Assembly (NCBI GenBank): GCA_964472095.1 | Contig: CAYYIV010000001.1 | Span: 124,001 to 188,000, forward strand | DNA from: Pelagibius sp964472095 | Lineage (GTDB): Bacteria > Pseudomonadota > Alphaproteobacteria > Kiloniellales > Kiloniellaceae | Length of the DNA: 64,000 nucleotides | Direction of reading: 5' to 3' | In this document: one piece after another, positions 47,750 to 58,681 of the stretch | How positions within the stretch are numbered: the first letter of the stretch is position 1 | Layout of the letters: the number at the start of each line of letters is the position of its first letter | Program-made: the position numbers and the translations under genes | Notes under the pieces: generated by a model | What the model saw: only the letters and a program-made list of their open reading frames with translations | What the model was told of the DNA's origin: nothing | Databases searched by the model: none

Positions 47750-47775
47750 AAGGGCCGCCTCTCGGGGCGGCCCTT
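47750..47775 (+). terminator. Terminator hairpin after the DEAD-box gene
   Basis: AAGGGCCGCC (47750-47759) and GGCGGCCCTT (47766-47775) form a perfect 10-bp stem around TCTCGG, 26 bp past the stop. The A-rich left and T-rich right stem ends fit a terminator; the following tract is weak (AACCATTGT). Confidence 0.6.
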
Positions 47776-47965
47776 AACCATTGTACCGCAAGCCTGCCGC
47801 CACCCGGCAGGGAGGGGCCGGCGAAAAGCCCGCGCCGGCGCGCGCGGCATTGGCGAAACCTGCAATCCAGAATAGAATGGCGGCAAGCCGAAAAGGCCGT
47901 CGCTACCGCGGACCCGCAGCAGGACCGCGCCACAGGGTTGGTTGGATACAGGAAAGCCGAAGACG

Positions 47966-50185
47966 ATGTCTGTCCTTCGTCTCTTCGCCGCGGCATTGAT
48001 CGCCGTCGCGGCCGCTGAGCCGGCGCGCGCCGAAACCCCGGAGATCTGCACCGAGGCCGCCGGGGCGCTCACCATGGATCTCTACAGCGTCGCCCTCACA
48101 CGGCTGGACGACTGCCTCGCGCTCGAGCGGCTGAGCCGGAAGCAGCGTGTCGAAGCCTTGGCGCAGCGCGGCGATGCACACTTCGCGCTGGACGAGAACG
48201 ATCGCGCGATCGCCGACTACGAGCAGGCGCTGGAGCTCGGCGGTACGGACCTGGAAATCCTCATCTCGCTCGGCCGCGTGCACTTCCACGCCGGCGCCGA
48301 CGAGACGGCGCTGGCGGTCTTCGACCGTGCCCTTGCCATCGATCCCGAGTCCGCGACAGCCCACTACTTCCGCGGCGTCACGCTTTACGAGCTGGGGCGC
48401 TACCACGAAGCCGTGGTCGCCCTGGGCCGCAACATCATGCTCGACCCCGAGTCGGCCAACGGCTATTTCTACCGCGCCTCCAGCCTGTCGGAGATGCAGC
48501 GTTCCGAGGAAGCCGTCGCCGACTTCGGCAAGGCGATCGAACTCAACCCCTTCGACGGCTGGGCCTTTGCCCAACGCGGCGTGACCTTCCTGGACCTGGG
48601 CGAACCGCAGCGCGCGCTGCTCGACTTCGAGCAGATGATCGAGCTCGAACCGGGGAGCCCCTCCGGCTACAGCCACCGCAGCGACGCTCTGCGCCGCCTG
48701 GACCGCATCGACGACGCCCTGGCAGACATCGAGACCGCCCTGCGATTGGACGCCAGCCATGCCGGTTACTTCGTCCAGCGCGGCATCCTGCGGCTGGACC
48801 AGAAACGCTATGAGGATGCCGACGCGGACTTCCACGACGCGCTGCGGATCGAACCCAGAAATGCCTGGGCCTACAACAACCTCGGCAACAGCCTCTTCGA
48901 GCAGGGCCGCTACGCGGAGTCCATTCCGCTGTTCTCCGAAGCGCTGTCCATCGATCCCGAGTATGGCATCGCACTGTTCAACAGGGGCCTCGCCAGCTTC
49001 CGCAGCGATGACTTCGCCGTCGCACTGGCCGACTTCGACGCGGCAGTCCGCCTGCTGCCGAGCGACGAAGCCGCCATCTACATGCGCGGCCGCACGCACT
49101 ACTTCCTCGACAATGACGAAGCCGCGCTCGCCGATCTCGGCCGCGCCCTCACCCTCGACCCCAGCGACGGCGAAACCTACGTCGCCCGCGGACTGATCCA
49201 CCACGACCGCGGCGACTACGCGGCGGCGCTCGCCGACTACGACCGCGCGCTGGCAGCCGAGCCGGCGCTGGCCTGGGCCATGACGCAGAAGGGGCGCGTC
49301 CTCATCGACATGGACCGCCACGCCGACGCGATCGCCGTGCTCGCCGCTGCCACCGCCCTAGCGCCCGACTACGACATGGTGCATTACCGCCTCGGCAACG
49401 CCTATTTCCTGCTGTCGGACTATGAAAATGCGCTGGCGTCCTACGAGCGAGCCGTCGCCTTGGACCCCAGGGACAGCCGCTTCCTGCTTCAGCGCGCCCG
49501 CGCACACGCCGAGCTGGCGCGCTACGACGCTGCGCTGGCCGACCTCACGAACGCCATCGACATCGACCCCGACTACACCGATGCCTTCGTATACCGTGGC
49601 CAGGTTCTGGCCGAGAAACGACTCTTCGGCGAGGCGCTGGCGGATTTCGACCGCGCCGTGATGCTGGCGCCGAGAAGTCCCTGGCCGCTCAACAACCGCG
49701 GCCTCGCCCTTGCCGACAGCGGCGACTACTCGGCCGCCGTCGTCGACTACTCTGCCGCCATCGAGCGCGACAAGGGCTACTTCCCCGCCTACCACAACCG
49801 CGGCCTCGCCTACCACGAGCTGCGCAACCTCGCCGAGGCCCTGGCTGACTTCAACGAGGCCGCCAAGCTGCAGCCGGACGATGTCGACGTCTTCTTCGCG
49901 CGCGGCGACCTGCACTACGACATGGGCGAGTACCGGCTCGCCATCGACGACTACAGCCAGGCGCTGCAGCTCGACAGCGGCGCGGCCTGGGTGCTGTGGT
50001 CACGCGGCCTGGCCTACGCGCAGCTCAACGACGGTAGGGCCGCCCGGCAGGACCTTGACGACGCCCTGGCCCTGCTCGCCGGCACCGAGCGCGAGGACAT
50101 GGCCGCCAGCACCTGCAGGGAACTGTCCCAGCAGGGCAGCATCGCCCTCTCCCTGCGCTACTGCGCCAGGACAGTGTCGCAGTAA
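47966..50185 (+). CDS. Large secreted TPR-repeat protein
   Basis: The ATG at 47966 opens a signal peptide (LFAAALIAVAAAEPARA) and a 739-aa protein made almost wholly of about 20 tetratricopeptide repeats (for example YFRGVTLYELGRYHEAVVALGRNIMLDPES; YNNLGNSLFEQGRYAESIPLFSEALSIDPE). Each has the small and large residue pattern of TPRs and a DP or DPE turn. It should form a superhelical scaffold in the periplasm or at the surface. Partners are unknown. It ends just before the convergent lipase-like gene (6 bp gap). Confidence 0.88.
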   Translation: MSVLRLFAAALIAVAAAEPARAETPEICTEAAGALTMDLYSVALTRLDDCLALERLSRKQRVEALAQRGDAHFALDENDRAIADYEQALELGGTDLEILISLGRVHFHAGADETALAVFDRALAIDPESATAHYFRGVTLYELGRYHEAVVALGRNIMLDPESANGYFYRASSLSEMQRSEEAVADFGKAIELNPFDGWAFAQRGVTFLDLGEPQRALLDFEQMIELEPGSPSGYSHRSDALRRLDRIDDALADIETALRLDASHAGYFVQRGILRLDQKRYEDADADFHDALRIEPRNAWAYNNLGNSLFEQGRYAESIPLFSEALSIDPEYGIALFNRGLASFRSDDFAVALADFDAAVRLLPSDEAAIYMRGRTHYFLDNDEAALADLGRALTLDPSDGETYVARGLIHHDRGDYAAALADYDRALAAEPALAWAMTQKGRVLIDMDRHADAIAVLAAATALAPDYDMVHYRLGNAYFLLSDYENALASYERAVALDPRDSRFLLQRARAHAELARYDAALADLTNAIDIDPDYTDAFVYRGQVLAEKRLFGEALADFDRAVMLAPRSPWPLNNRGLALADSGDYSAAVVDYSAAIERDKGYFPAYHNRGLAYHELRNLAEALADFNEAAKLQPDDVDVFFARGDLHYDMGEYRLAIDDYSQALQLDSGAAWVLWSRGLAYAQLNDGRAARQDLDDALALLAGTEREDMAASTCRELSQQGSIALSLRYCARTVSQ

Positions 50186-50191
50186 GGTCCG

Positions 50192-51367
50192 TCAGGCCTT
50201 TGCCGCCAGCGGCGCGGCGAGTTGTTCGAGCACCCGCGGATCGCGGTAGTAGAGCAGGTGGGTCTGCCCGGAAAGCTTCTGTGGCCAGGGTGCCTCGAAG
50301 CTCAGTTTGCGGCTCATGCCTTCGCCGTAGATCTCGCAATGGCCGGTAACGGCGCCGCAAAGCCAGTCGCTCGGCGAGAAGAAGTCGATCCAGGTGGCCA
50401 GCCGCCGTGATTGCAGCACCTCCTTGCGCTCGCCTTCGAGCCAGGCGGAGCGATAGCGCAGCACGGTGATCGGCGAGCCGAGCGAAACCAGAGACAGGCG
50501 CTTGAGATCGGCTTCGTGCGGCCAATCCGCCAGGATGTCGGTGGCGATCACCGTGCCGAAGCTGTGCGCCACGACCACCACCTCGTCGTAGTCGGCGGCC
50601 AGCACGCTCTCCAGGGTGCCGGCGATGCGCCGACGCACACGGTCGCGCAGGCCGACACCGCTCTCGTCCTCGCGGTTCTCGAAGTAGTCCTTGATGAAGC
50701 GCGCCAGCAGCACCAGCGCGTCGACCTGCAGCATGGCGAGCAGGAAAGGCAGCACCGCCCACCAGGCGTGGGCGGCGATCCACCCGGTGGCGAGGCCCAG
50801 GACGTGGACGAGATCGCTGACCACGGGAATGCCGGCCAGATTCTCGGGCACCGCCCCGCCGGGCGCCACCGCCTGGCCGATCAGCACCGCCAGCATGAGA
50901 TACCAGGCCACCAGGGTCAGCCCGCCCATCAGCAGGCCGAGGGCGATGAGGAAGGAGCCGTTGCGCGTCGAGACGGCAACGGCCTGCCAGCTGCGCAGGC
51001 TGAACACCCAGTAGCCAACCAATTCCAGCCCCTGCAGCAGCTTGGTCCAGGGCGGCTGTTCGACCTGCTCTGGGATCATGTCCGCCCAGTAGGCCTCGAA
51101 GACGTCGAGACTGGCCAGGGCGGGTGCCTGCGGGCGGTCGTCAGCGCCACGCAGCGGGCTGAGGGTGAGGCGCAGGCCGCACTCGCCGCCGACCGAGACC
51201 TCCGCGCCGCGCGTCAGCGGATGACGCTCCACGGTCTCCAGGTTGCTGACCAGGATATCCCGGCGGTGGAAACGCTCCTCCCGCTTCATGCCGGGAATCA
51301 GGACGATTGCCCGCTTCTTGGTGACCGGGGTCGCGGACACCGGCTCCTTGCGGCTGTTGTCGCTCAT
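50192..51367 (-). CDS. Membrane-anchored alpha/beta-hydrolase-like protein
   Basis: ATG 51367 follows GGGGAGAG and gives 391 aa. The N-terminal part has a beta strand with AIVLIPGMKREERFHRR (oxyanion-type), then two to three hydrophobic helices (ALGLLMGGLTLVAWYLMLAVLIG; WWAVLPFLLAMLQVDALVLLARF). The C-terminal part has DEVVVVAHSFGTVIATDIL, a lipase-like nucleophile elbow (AHSFG). I do not know the family; it may be a lipase or esterase facing the cytoplasm. Convergent with the TPR gene. Confidence 0.75.
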   Translation of the reverse strand: MSDNSRKEPVSATPVTKKRAIVLIPGMKREERFHRRDILVSNLETVERHPLTRGAEVSVGGECGLRLTLSPLRGADDRPQAPALASLDVFEAYWADMIPEQVEQPPWTKLLQGLELVGYWVFSLRSWQAVAVSTRNGSFLIALGLLMGGLTLVAWYLMLAVLIGQAVAPGGAVPENLAGIPVVSDLVHVLGLATGWIAAHAWWAVLPFLLAMLQVDALVLLARFIKDYFENREDESGVGLRDRVRRRIAGTLESVLAADYDEVVVVAHSFGTVIATDILADWPHEADLKRLSLVSLGSPITVLRYRSAWLEGERKEVLQSRRLATWIDFFSPSDWLCGAVTGHCEIYGEGMSRKLSFEAPWPQKLSGQTHLLYYRDPRVLEQLAAPLAAKA

Positions 51368-51611
51368 ACTCTCCCCCTCGGATCGGGCCGCAGCAGGCCG
51401 CGGCCGCAGGAATTCTAGTGGACCCTCCGGGGCCGTCACGCAGAACCTGCACGCCGGTGCGGCTGCTGGAGCAGGCAGGCACCTCACCGCCACGTGATCG
51501 ACCGGGCTGTTGCACGGACCAGTGGGCGCGTAGACGCAACCTGTCGATGTGCTAGGCTTTGTCGACAATAAACAGGCCCGCAGAAGGGCCGGACAACCGG
51601 GAGGAAAGCAT

Positions 51612-52583
51612 ATGAAGCATCTGTTGATCTCCTGCATGGCCGCCGCTGCGGCCAGCCTGCTGCTGGCGCCCAGTGCCGGCGCGCAGACCGTGAAGATCAC
51701 ACCGCTCGGCAGCCACGCCGGCGAATTCTGCCGCTTCGACCGTGCCCTGGTCCTCGAGGACCCCAATGGCACGCGCCTGCTCTACGACGCCGGGCGCACG
51801 GTGCGCGGCGCCGACGACGCGCGCCTCGGCAGCATCGACGCGGTGCTGCTCAGCCACGTGCACGGCGACCATCTGGGCGACCGCCATCAAGCCAGCCCCG
51901 AGGCCGGCAGTTGCGGCGATCCCGACGTCTCGGTCGTGGTGACGCCGACGTCCAGCACGGTGCTGATCACCGTGGCCAAGAATGCCAAGTTGCTGGTTGG
52001 CGGCGAAATGGCCTCCTTCTTCGCCAAGAAGGTCGTTGGAGCCGGCGGCCAGGCCAACCAGGTGCAACTCGTGCGCTTCGGCGGCGAGCGCGACGTGAAC
52101 GGCGTCACGGTCTACAGCGTGCCGGCGGTGCACTCGAATGGTCTCAGTCCGGAGTTCCTGGAGGGTGCCCATGCCGATGCCCTCGCCGAGAGCGGTCTCA
52201 CCGCCTACCTCGGCCCGCCAGGCGGCTTCGTGGTGGAGTTCACCAATGGCCTCACGGTCTACCTCTCCGGCGACACCGGCCACACGGCCGAGCAGGACAC
52301 GGTGGTGCGGCGGCGCTTCGGTGCGGAACTGGTGGTGATGAACATCGGCGGAGTCTTCACGACCGGCCCGACCGAGGCCGCCTTCGTGATCAACGAGCTT
52401 GTTCAGCCGGCCGCGGTAATCGCCTCGCACGCCAACGAGGAAGCCACCTCCGGCGGCCAGGTGAAGGCGGGCACCAATACCGCCAGCTTCATCGAGGCGA
52501 CCAAGGTGCCGGTACACCTGCCCTTGAGCGACCGCACCATGGAGTTCGACAGCGGCGGCAACTGCGTCGGCGGCTGCTCGTAG
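51612..52583 (+). CDS. Secreted metallo-beta-lactamase-fold hydrolase
   Basis: Start at 51612 (GGGAGGAAAGC) yields 323 aa with a signal peptide (MAAAAASLLLAPSAGA). The MBL fold is seen in VKITPLGSHAGEFCRFDRALVLED, LLSHVHGDHLGDRH (HxHxDH), LYLSGDTGHTAEQD and ASHANEEA. The layout is like the UPF0173/UlaG-like single-domain MBL proteins, here exported. C-terminal CVGGC may form a disulfide. Substrate unknown. Confidence 0.87.
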   Translation: MKHLLISCMAAAAASLLLAPSAGAQTVKITPLGSHAGEFCRFDRALVLEDPNGTRLLYDAGRTVRGADDARLGSIDAVLLSHVHGDHLGDRHQASPEAGSCGDPDVSVVVTPTSSTVLITVAKNAKLLVGGEMASFFAKKVVGAGGQANQVQLVRFGGERDVNGVTVYSVPAVHSNGLSPEFLEGAHADALAESGLTAYLGPPGGFVVEFTNGLTVYLSGDTGHTAEQDTVVRRRFGAELVVMNIGGVFTTGPTEAAFVINELVQPAAVIASHANEEATSGGQVKAGTNTASFIEATKVPVHLPLSDRTMEFDSGGNCVGGCS

Positions 52584-52586
52584 GCC

Positions 52587-54064
<1,478 letters not shown>

Positions 54065-54068
<4 letters not shown>

Positions 54069-55003
54069 GTCTTTCCTCCCTGACCCGCCACCTTGCCCTT
54101 GGTCTCGGTGATCAAGCCGTAGGTCTGCGGCTCGCGGTGGAGGGCGAAATTGAAGATATTGTCCTGGATTTCGCGGCAGCGGTCGAGATCGCAGGCATGG
54201 ACGATGACCTCGTCCTCCAGCGTCTCGCAAAGCGCCACGATTTCCCCTGTGGGTGCGATGATGCAACTGCCGCCGATGAGATCGCAACCCTCCTCCCGGC
54301 CGGCCTTGGCGACGCCGACCACCCAGCTGCCGTTCTGATAGGCTCCGGCCTGCATCACCAGGTGGTTGTGGAAGTCCTGCAGGCGGTCCTGCTCCGGCGC
54401 CAGGGGATAGTGCATCGGCGTGTTGTAGCCGAGCAGCACCATCTCGACCCCCTGCAGGCCCATAACGCGGTAAGTCTCCGGCCAGCGGCGGTCGTTGCAG
54501 ATGCAGAGGCCGAGGCGGCCGCCGAATGCGTCGAAGACCGGAAAGCCGAGGTCCCCGGTCTCGAAGTAGCGCTTCTCCAGGTGCTGGAAGGGCCGCCAGG
54601 ATTCGTAGTCCCGGTGCCCCGGCAGATGCACTTTGCGGTACTTGCCGACGATGTCGCCCTGGGCGCTTACCAGAATCGAGGTGTTGAAGTGACGGCCCTC
54701 CGGCGTCAGCTCCGCGTAGCCGAGATTGAAGCCGAGGCCGAGTTCACGGGCGAGGTCGAACAGCGGTTGCGCGGCGGCGTTCGGCATCTCGCGCTCGAAG
54801 AAGGCGTCGACCTCGGCCTGATCCTCGAAGAACCAGCGCGGGAAAAAGCTGGTGAGTGCCAGTTCGGGAAAGACCACCAGTTCGGCGCCACGCGCCTTGG
54901 CGTCGCGCATCATGGCGCAGAGGCGCGCAACCGCGGACTGGCGTGGTTCGTCGCGGGCGATCGGGCCCAGCTGGGCGGCGGCGACGGTGAGGCTTCGGGG
55001 CAT
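54065..55003 (-). CDS. Nitrilase-superfamily N-carbamoyl-D-amino-acid hydrolase-like amidohydrolase
   Basis: The 312-aa protein has the Glu-Lys-Cys triad at Glu47 (VVFPELAL), Lys124 (KYRKVHLPG) and Cys169 (LCICNDRRWPE), the numbering and the ICNDRRWPE loop matching N-carbamoyl-D-amino-acid hydrolases. The reaction removes CO2 and NH3 from an N-carbamoyl amino acid. It follows the M20 carbamoylase (20 bp) and overlaps the PLP enzyme. D-stereopreference is inferred from family, not shown. Confidence 0.9.
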
Positions 55004-55023
55004 GGATTCTCTGACAAGCTGTT

Positions 55024-56268
55024 CTAACGGGTAGCGGTGGAAAGCACGATCTGCAGGAGTACGTTGGCGCCGGCGGCGACCTCCTCGGGCGCGGTGTACT
55101 CCCTGACGTTGTGGCTTATGCCGCCCTTGGACGGCACGAAGATCATGGCGGTGGGACAGTTGGGCGCGAACATCTGCGCGTCGTGGCCAGCGCCCGAAGG
55201 CATGCGCTTCACCGAATGGCCCAGCTCCCCGGCGGTGGCGGCGACGAGGTCGACCATCTGCGGATCGAAGTCGACCGGTTGGAAGCGGGCCAGGCTGCGC
55301 GCAGCAATCGTCACCTCCTCCTCGCGCTCGAGCTCGCTCACACGAGTGGCCATGCGCCGCTCGGCCTCCTGCAGCTTCGCCTCCGAAGTGTTGCGCAGGT
55401 CGACGGTCACCTTTGCGCGCCGGGCGATGACGTTCACTAGGTTGGGTTCCAGCTCGATGACGCCGGAGGTGCCGACCTGGTCGCCGCCCATCTCCCGAGC
55501 GATCTGGCGCGCAAAAGTGGCGATGGCGGCGGCGACGTAGCCAGCATCGTGTCGCAGCCGCATCGGCGTGGTGCCGGCGTGGTTGGATGTGCCGACGATG
55601 CCGTACTCGGTCCAGGAAATGCCCTGTACCCCGGTAACAGCGCCGATCTCGATGCCCGCCTCCTCCAGCACCGGCCCCTGCTCGACGTGCAGCTCGAAGA
55701 AGGCACGCGCGCGGAAGCTGCCGGTCGGCGCGTCGCCGGCATAGCCGATGCGCGCGAGGTCTTCGCCCAGGGTGCTGCCGTCGATGCCCTCGGTGGCGAG
55801 GCAGTCCTCCAGGGAGAGCGCGCCCTGGTGCACGCCGCTGCCCATCATGTCCGGCGCGAAGCGGGCGCCCTCCTCGTTGGTGAAGAAGCCGACGGCGACA
55901 GGATGCTGCGTCGTCACGCCGGCGTCGTTCAGGGTCTCGACGACCTCCAGCCCCGCCAGCACGCCGAGGTTGCCGTCGTAGAGACCGCCGGTCGCCACGG
56001 TGTCGATGTGGGAGCCGGTCATCACCGGCGGACCGTCGACCGCGCCGGGGCGGATACCGACCACGTTGCCGATGCGGTCCACGCTGACCGCAAGACCTAG
56101 CTCGCGCATCCAGCCGGCCACCAGGTCGCGGCCATCCCTGTCGGCATCGGTCAGCGCCAGGCGGCAGACGCCGCCGCCGTCCAGAGCACCGACGGCGCCG
56201 AGGCGAAAAATGCGGTCCATCAGGCGATCGGGATCGATGCTCAGATTGCTGAGGGAGCGCTGGCTCAT
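55024..56268 (-). CDS. M20-family N-carbamoyl-L-amino-acid hydrolase / ureidopropionase-like
   Basis: Start ATG 56268 overlaps the stop of the ammonia-lyase gene (ATGA). The 414-aa protein shows the two-zinc M20 pattern: TGSHIDTVATGGLYDGNLGVLAGLEVV, TNEEGARFAPDMMGS, FFELHVEQGPVLEE, a dimerisation insert (YGIVGTSNHAGTTPMRLRHDAGY) and SGAGHDAQMFAPNCPTAMIFVPSKGGISHNVREYT. The family includes beta-ureidopropionase, allantoate amidohydrolase and L-carbamoylase. It removes a carbamoyl group here by inference. Confidence 0.9.
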   Translation of the reverse strand: MSQRSLSNLSIDPDRLMDRIFRLGAVGALDGGGVCRLALTDADRDGRDLVAGWMRELGLAVSVDRIGNVVGIRPGAVDGPPVMTGSHIDTVATGGLYDGNLGVLAGLEVVETLNDAGVTTQHPVAVGFFTNEEGARFAPDMMGSGVHQGALSLEDCLATEGIDGSTLGEDLARIGYAGDAPTGSFRARAFFELHVEQGPVLEEAGIEIGAVTGVQGISWTEYGIVGTSNHAGTTPMRLRHDAGYVAAAIATFARQIAREMGGDQVGTSGVIELEPNLVNVIARRAKVTVDLRNTSEAKLQEAERRMATRVSELEREEEVTIAARSLARFQPVDFDPQMVDLVAATAGELGHSVKRMPSGAGHDAQMFAPNCPTAMIFVPSKGGISHNVREYTAPEEVAAGANVLLQIVLSTATR

Positions 56269-57491
56269 GCGGCAATCTCCCGCCACGGCCGCCCCACCAC
56301 CTGACGGTACATCTCCTCGTCAGTAGCTCCCTCGCTGCCAAACACCAGCACATGGGAACCGCCGTCGAGGCCCAGGATCTCGCGGGCCTCCTTGTCGCGG
56401 GCCACGGCGATCAGGCCGGCCAAGCCGGCCACGCCGGATTCTCCAGCCACCAGCGGCGGATCCTCGCCGATGCCCCCGGCCAGCAGGCGCATGGTGACCG
56501 CCGCCGAGGAGTCCGACAGCGTCATGGCAGCGGTGGCACCGGGTTGCAGGACTTCCCAGGCGAGCTGTGAGACCTCGCCGCAGGCGAGGCCGCTCATGAA
56601 GGAGTCGGTGTCGCCGGTGATCGCCGTCGGCTTCCCCGCCGCGAGGCTGGCGAACCAGCAGGCACACTGCTGCGGCTCGACGAGGATCGCCTTCGGCCGG
56701 CGCGTGCCGAAGCTCTCCCAGAACTGGGCGCAGCAGGCCGCCGCCATGCCGCCGACGCCGGCCTGCAGAAAGATGTGGGTCGGCGGCGCCTCGTCCGGCA
56801 ACTGCTCGATCGCCTCGGCGGCCATGACGGCATAGCCCTGGGTGACGTCGCGCGGCGCATCGACGACCGTTCCATCGGTGGTGTCGGGGATCACGTGCCA
56901 GCCTTCGCGACGCGCGGTCGCGAAGGCCTGGCGTACGGCGTCGTCGTAGCTGCCGGGATGGCGGCGCACCTCGGCGCCGAAGGCGGAGATGGCCTTCGCG
57001 CGAGCCACGCTCACAGCTTCGTTGATGTAGATGACACAGCGGCAGCCGAAGAGCCGGGCGCCCCAGGCGACCGAGCGTCCGTGGTTGCCGTCGGTGGCGG
57101 CGGTGACAGTGATCTTGGAAACAATCTCTGCGTAGGCAGCGTCGAGAATCTCCGCCGAATCGATGTCGCCACGCCCTGTCCGCGCCGCGACCTCGCGCAG
57201 CAGGCAGCGCTGCACCGCGTAGGCACCGCCCAGCGGCTTGAAGCTGCGCAGGCCGAAGCGCCCGGACTCGTCCTTGTAGGAGAGCCGCCCGATGTCGAGG
57301 GCGGCCGCCATGCCGGGCAGCGCGACCAGCGGGGTCGGCCGATAGCCGGGCCAGGCGGAGATGCACCGGCGCGCGGCGTCGAGGCCCGGCCGGTTCAGTA
57401 CCGCGGCCTGGCGCGATCCATAGGCCGCGCCGGGCTCGGCACCGGGGTTGAGAGCCAGCTTGAAGGGAAAAAAGGGAAGGTTGGCGGACAT
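56265..57491 (-). CDS. Diaminopropionate ammonia-lyase
   Basis: The 408-aa PLP enzyme (fold type II) converts 2,3-diaminopropionate to pyruvate and two ammonia. Lys85 lies in FGLRSFKPLGGAYAV (SFKxLGG signature), ATDGNHGRSVAWGARLFG carries the catalytic Asp region (Asp134), and QAGVGGMAAA is the phosphate loop. Length and motifs match YgeX. ATG 57491 has AGGA close upstream; a longer frame to 57551 exists. It is the first gene after dctP and overlaps the M20 carbamoylase by 4 bp. Confidence 0.9.
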   Translation of the reverse strand: MSANLPFFPFKLALNPGAEPGAAYGSRQAAVLNRPGLDAARRCISAWPGYRPTPLVALPGMAAALDIGRLSYKDESGRFGLRSFKPLGGAYAVQRCLLREVAARTGRGDIDSAEILDAAYAEIVSKITVTAATDGNHGRSVAWGARLFGCRCVIYINEAVSVARAKAISAFGAEVRRHPGSYDDAVRQAFATARREGWHVIPDTTDGTVVDAPRDVTQGYAVMAAEAIEQLPDEAPPTHIFLQAGVGGMAAACCAQFWESFGTRRPKAILVEPQQCACWFASLAAGKPTAITGDTDSFMSGLACGEVSQLAWEVLQPGATAAMTLSDSSAAVTMRLLAGGIGEDPPLVAGESGVAGLAGLIAVARDKEAREILGLDGGSHVLVFGSEGATDEEMYRQVVGRPWREIAA

Positions 57492-57565
57492 TTCCTGCGC
57501 AGCGGACCGTTTGGGGGTCTCCGTATCAGCGGCGGATGGGCCGGACGCCACCGCGCCCGGCCCTC

Positions 57566-57588
57566 GGCCGTCAAGTTTCCTGACGGCC
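57566..57588 (-). terminator. Intercistronic hairpin after dctP
   Basis: GGCCGTCA (57566-57573) pairs with TGACGGCC (57581-57588) around a 7-base loop, just past the dctP stop at 57596. Such hairpins often reduce downstream expression or protect the abundant binding-protein mRNA. There is no T tract. Confidence 0.45.
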
Positions 57589-57595
57589 CCGCGAA

Positions 57596-58639
57596 CTACA
57601 TCGAGGCCTCGTCGATGGCCGCCAGCATGGCGTTCAGCATGTCAACGCCCTCGGCGCCGAGGCTCTCCTCGATCAGACTGCGCACCGCCGGCTGGGCGGC
57701 GGCGGCGAACTTCTTCTGCTCCTCCGGCGTGACCACGTTCACCTCCATCTTCGCAGCCAGCTTTGGCAGGCCGCGCTCGGACGCTTCGATGACGCGGGAG
57801 ACGCCGCGCCCGGCCTCGGTCGCTACCTCGGAGGCCCAGGCGACGATCTTCTGGTGCTCCGGGCTGAGGCCTTCGTAGAAGTCCTTGTTCATGGTCCAGA
57901 TGTAGGGGGTGATCACATGGTTGGTGATCGAGAGGTACTTCTGCACCTCGTCAAACTTGGCGAAGGCGATGATCGGGATGGGATTCATCTGGCCGTCGGC
58001 AACGCCGGTCTGCAGCGAGGTGTAGACCTCGGCCCAGGGCAGCGGGGTGGCCTGGCCGCCGAGGGAGTCGACCATCGCCTTGTGGGTTGGCAACGTCATG
58101 GTACGGATCCGCAGGCCCTTCATGTCATCGACCGTCTGGATCGGCCGCTCCGAATTGGAGAAAGCGAAGAATCCGCCGGAGTCGATCATGCCGAGCACCT
58201 TGAGGCCGGTCTTGCCTTCCAGGCCGGCCGCAAACTTCTTGCCGAAGGCACTGCGCTGGTCGATCACCCGGCTGGCAACGGCAATGTTGGGAAAGGCGAA
58301 GGGAATGTCGAAGACACCGACCACCGGGTAGTGCGGTGCGATGCCACCGGCCGACGAGATGGTCGACTCGACGATCCCGTCACGCACCTGCTGGATGACC
58401 TCGTCGTCCTTGCCGAGCTGGCCGTTGGGATAAAGCACCACCTCGATGGCGCCGCCGCTGGCAGACTCCACCAGCGACTTGAAGATCGCGCCCATCGCGC
58501 CGGAGTGGCTCTCGAAAGGATCGGCCGGGTTCAGGTGGCCGACGCGGATGGTGACCTCGGCGGCCAGCGCGGGACCGGCGAGCGATGCGGCGATCAGGGC
58601 CGCCGTCGCCGAAGTGGTGAATTTTTTCAGGACTGTCAT
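57596..58639 (-). CDS. TRAP transporter substrate-binding protein (DctP)
   Basis: The 347-aa protein has a signal peptide (AALIAASLAGPALAA) and the DctP fold: VTIRVGHLNPADPFESHSGAMGAIFKSLVESASGGAIEVVLYPNGQLGKDDEVIQQVRDG, GLKVLGMIDSGGFFAFSNSERPIQTVDDMKGLRIRTM (carboxylate-binding Arg in the RIRTM strand), and AEVYTSLQTGVADGQMNP. It captures an organic acid or amino-acid-like solute for DctQM. It is downstream of dctM (42 bp) and before the ammonia-lyase, so the solute likely feeds these enzymes. Confidence 0.93.
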   Translation of the reverse strand: MTVLKKFTTSATAALIAASLAGPALAAEVTIRVGHLNPADPFESHSGAMGAIFKSLVESASGGAIEVVLYPNGQLGKDDEVIQQVRDGIVESTISSAGGIAPHYPVVGVFDIPFAFPNIAVASRVIDQRSAFGKKFAAGLEGKTGLKVLGMIDSGGFFAFSNSERPIQTVDDMKGLRIRTMTLPTHKAMVDSLGGQATPLPWAEVYTSLQTGVADGQMNPIPIIAFAKFDEVQKYLSITNHVITPYIWTMNKDFYEGLSPEHQKIVAWASEVATEAGRGVSRVIEASERGLPKLAAKMEVNVVTPEEQKKFAAAAQPAVRSLIEESLGAEGVDMLNAMLAAIDEASM

Positions 58640-58681
58640 TGGTTGCCTCCTAGTTCAATGGTCGTGATTGACAGTTAGGGG

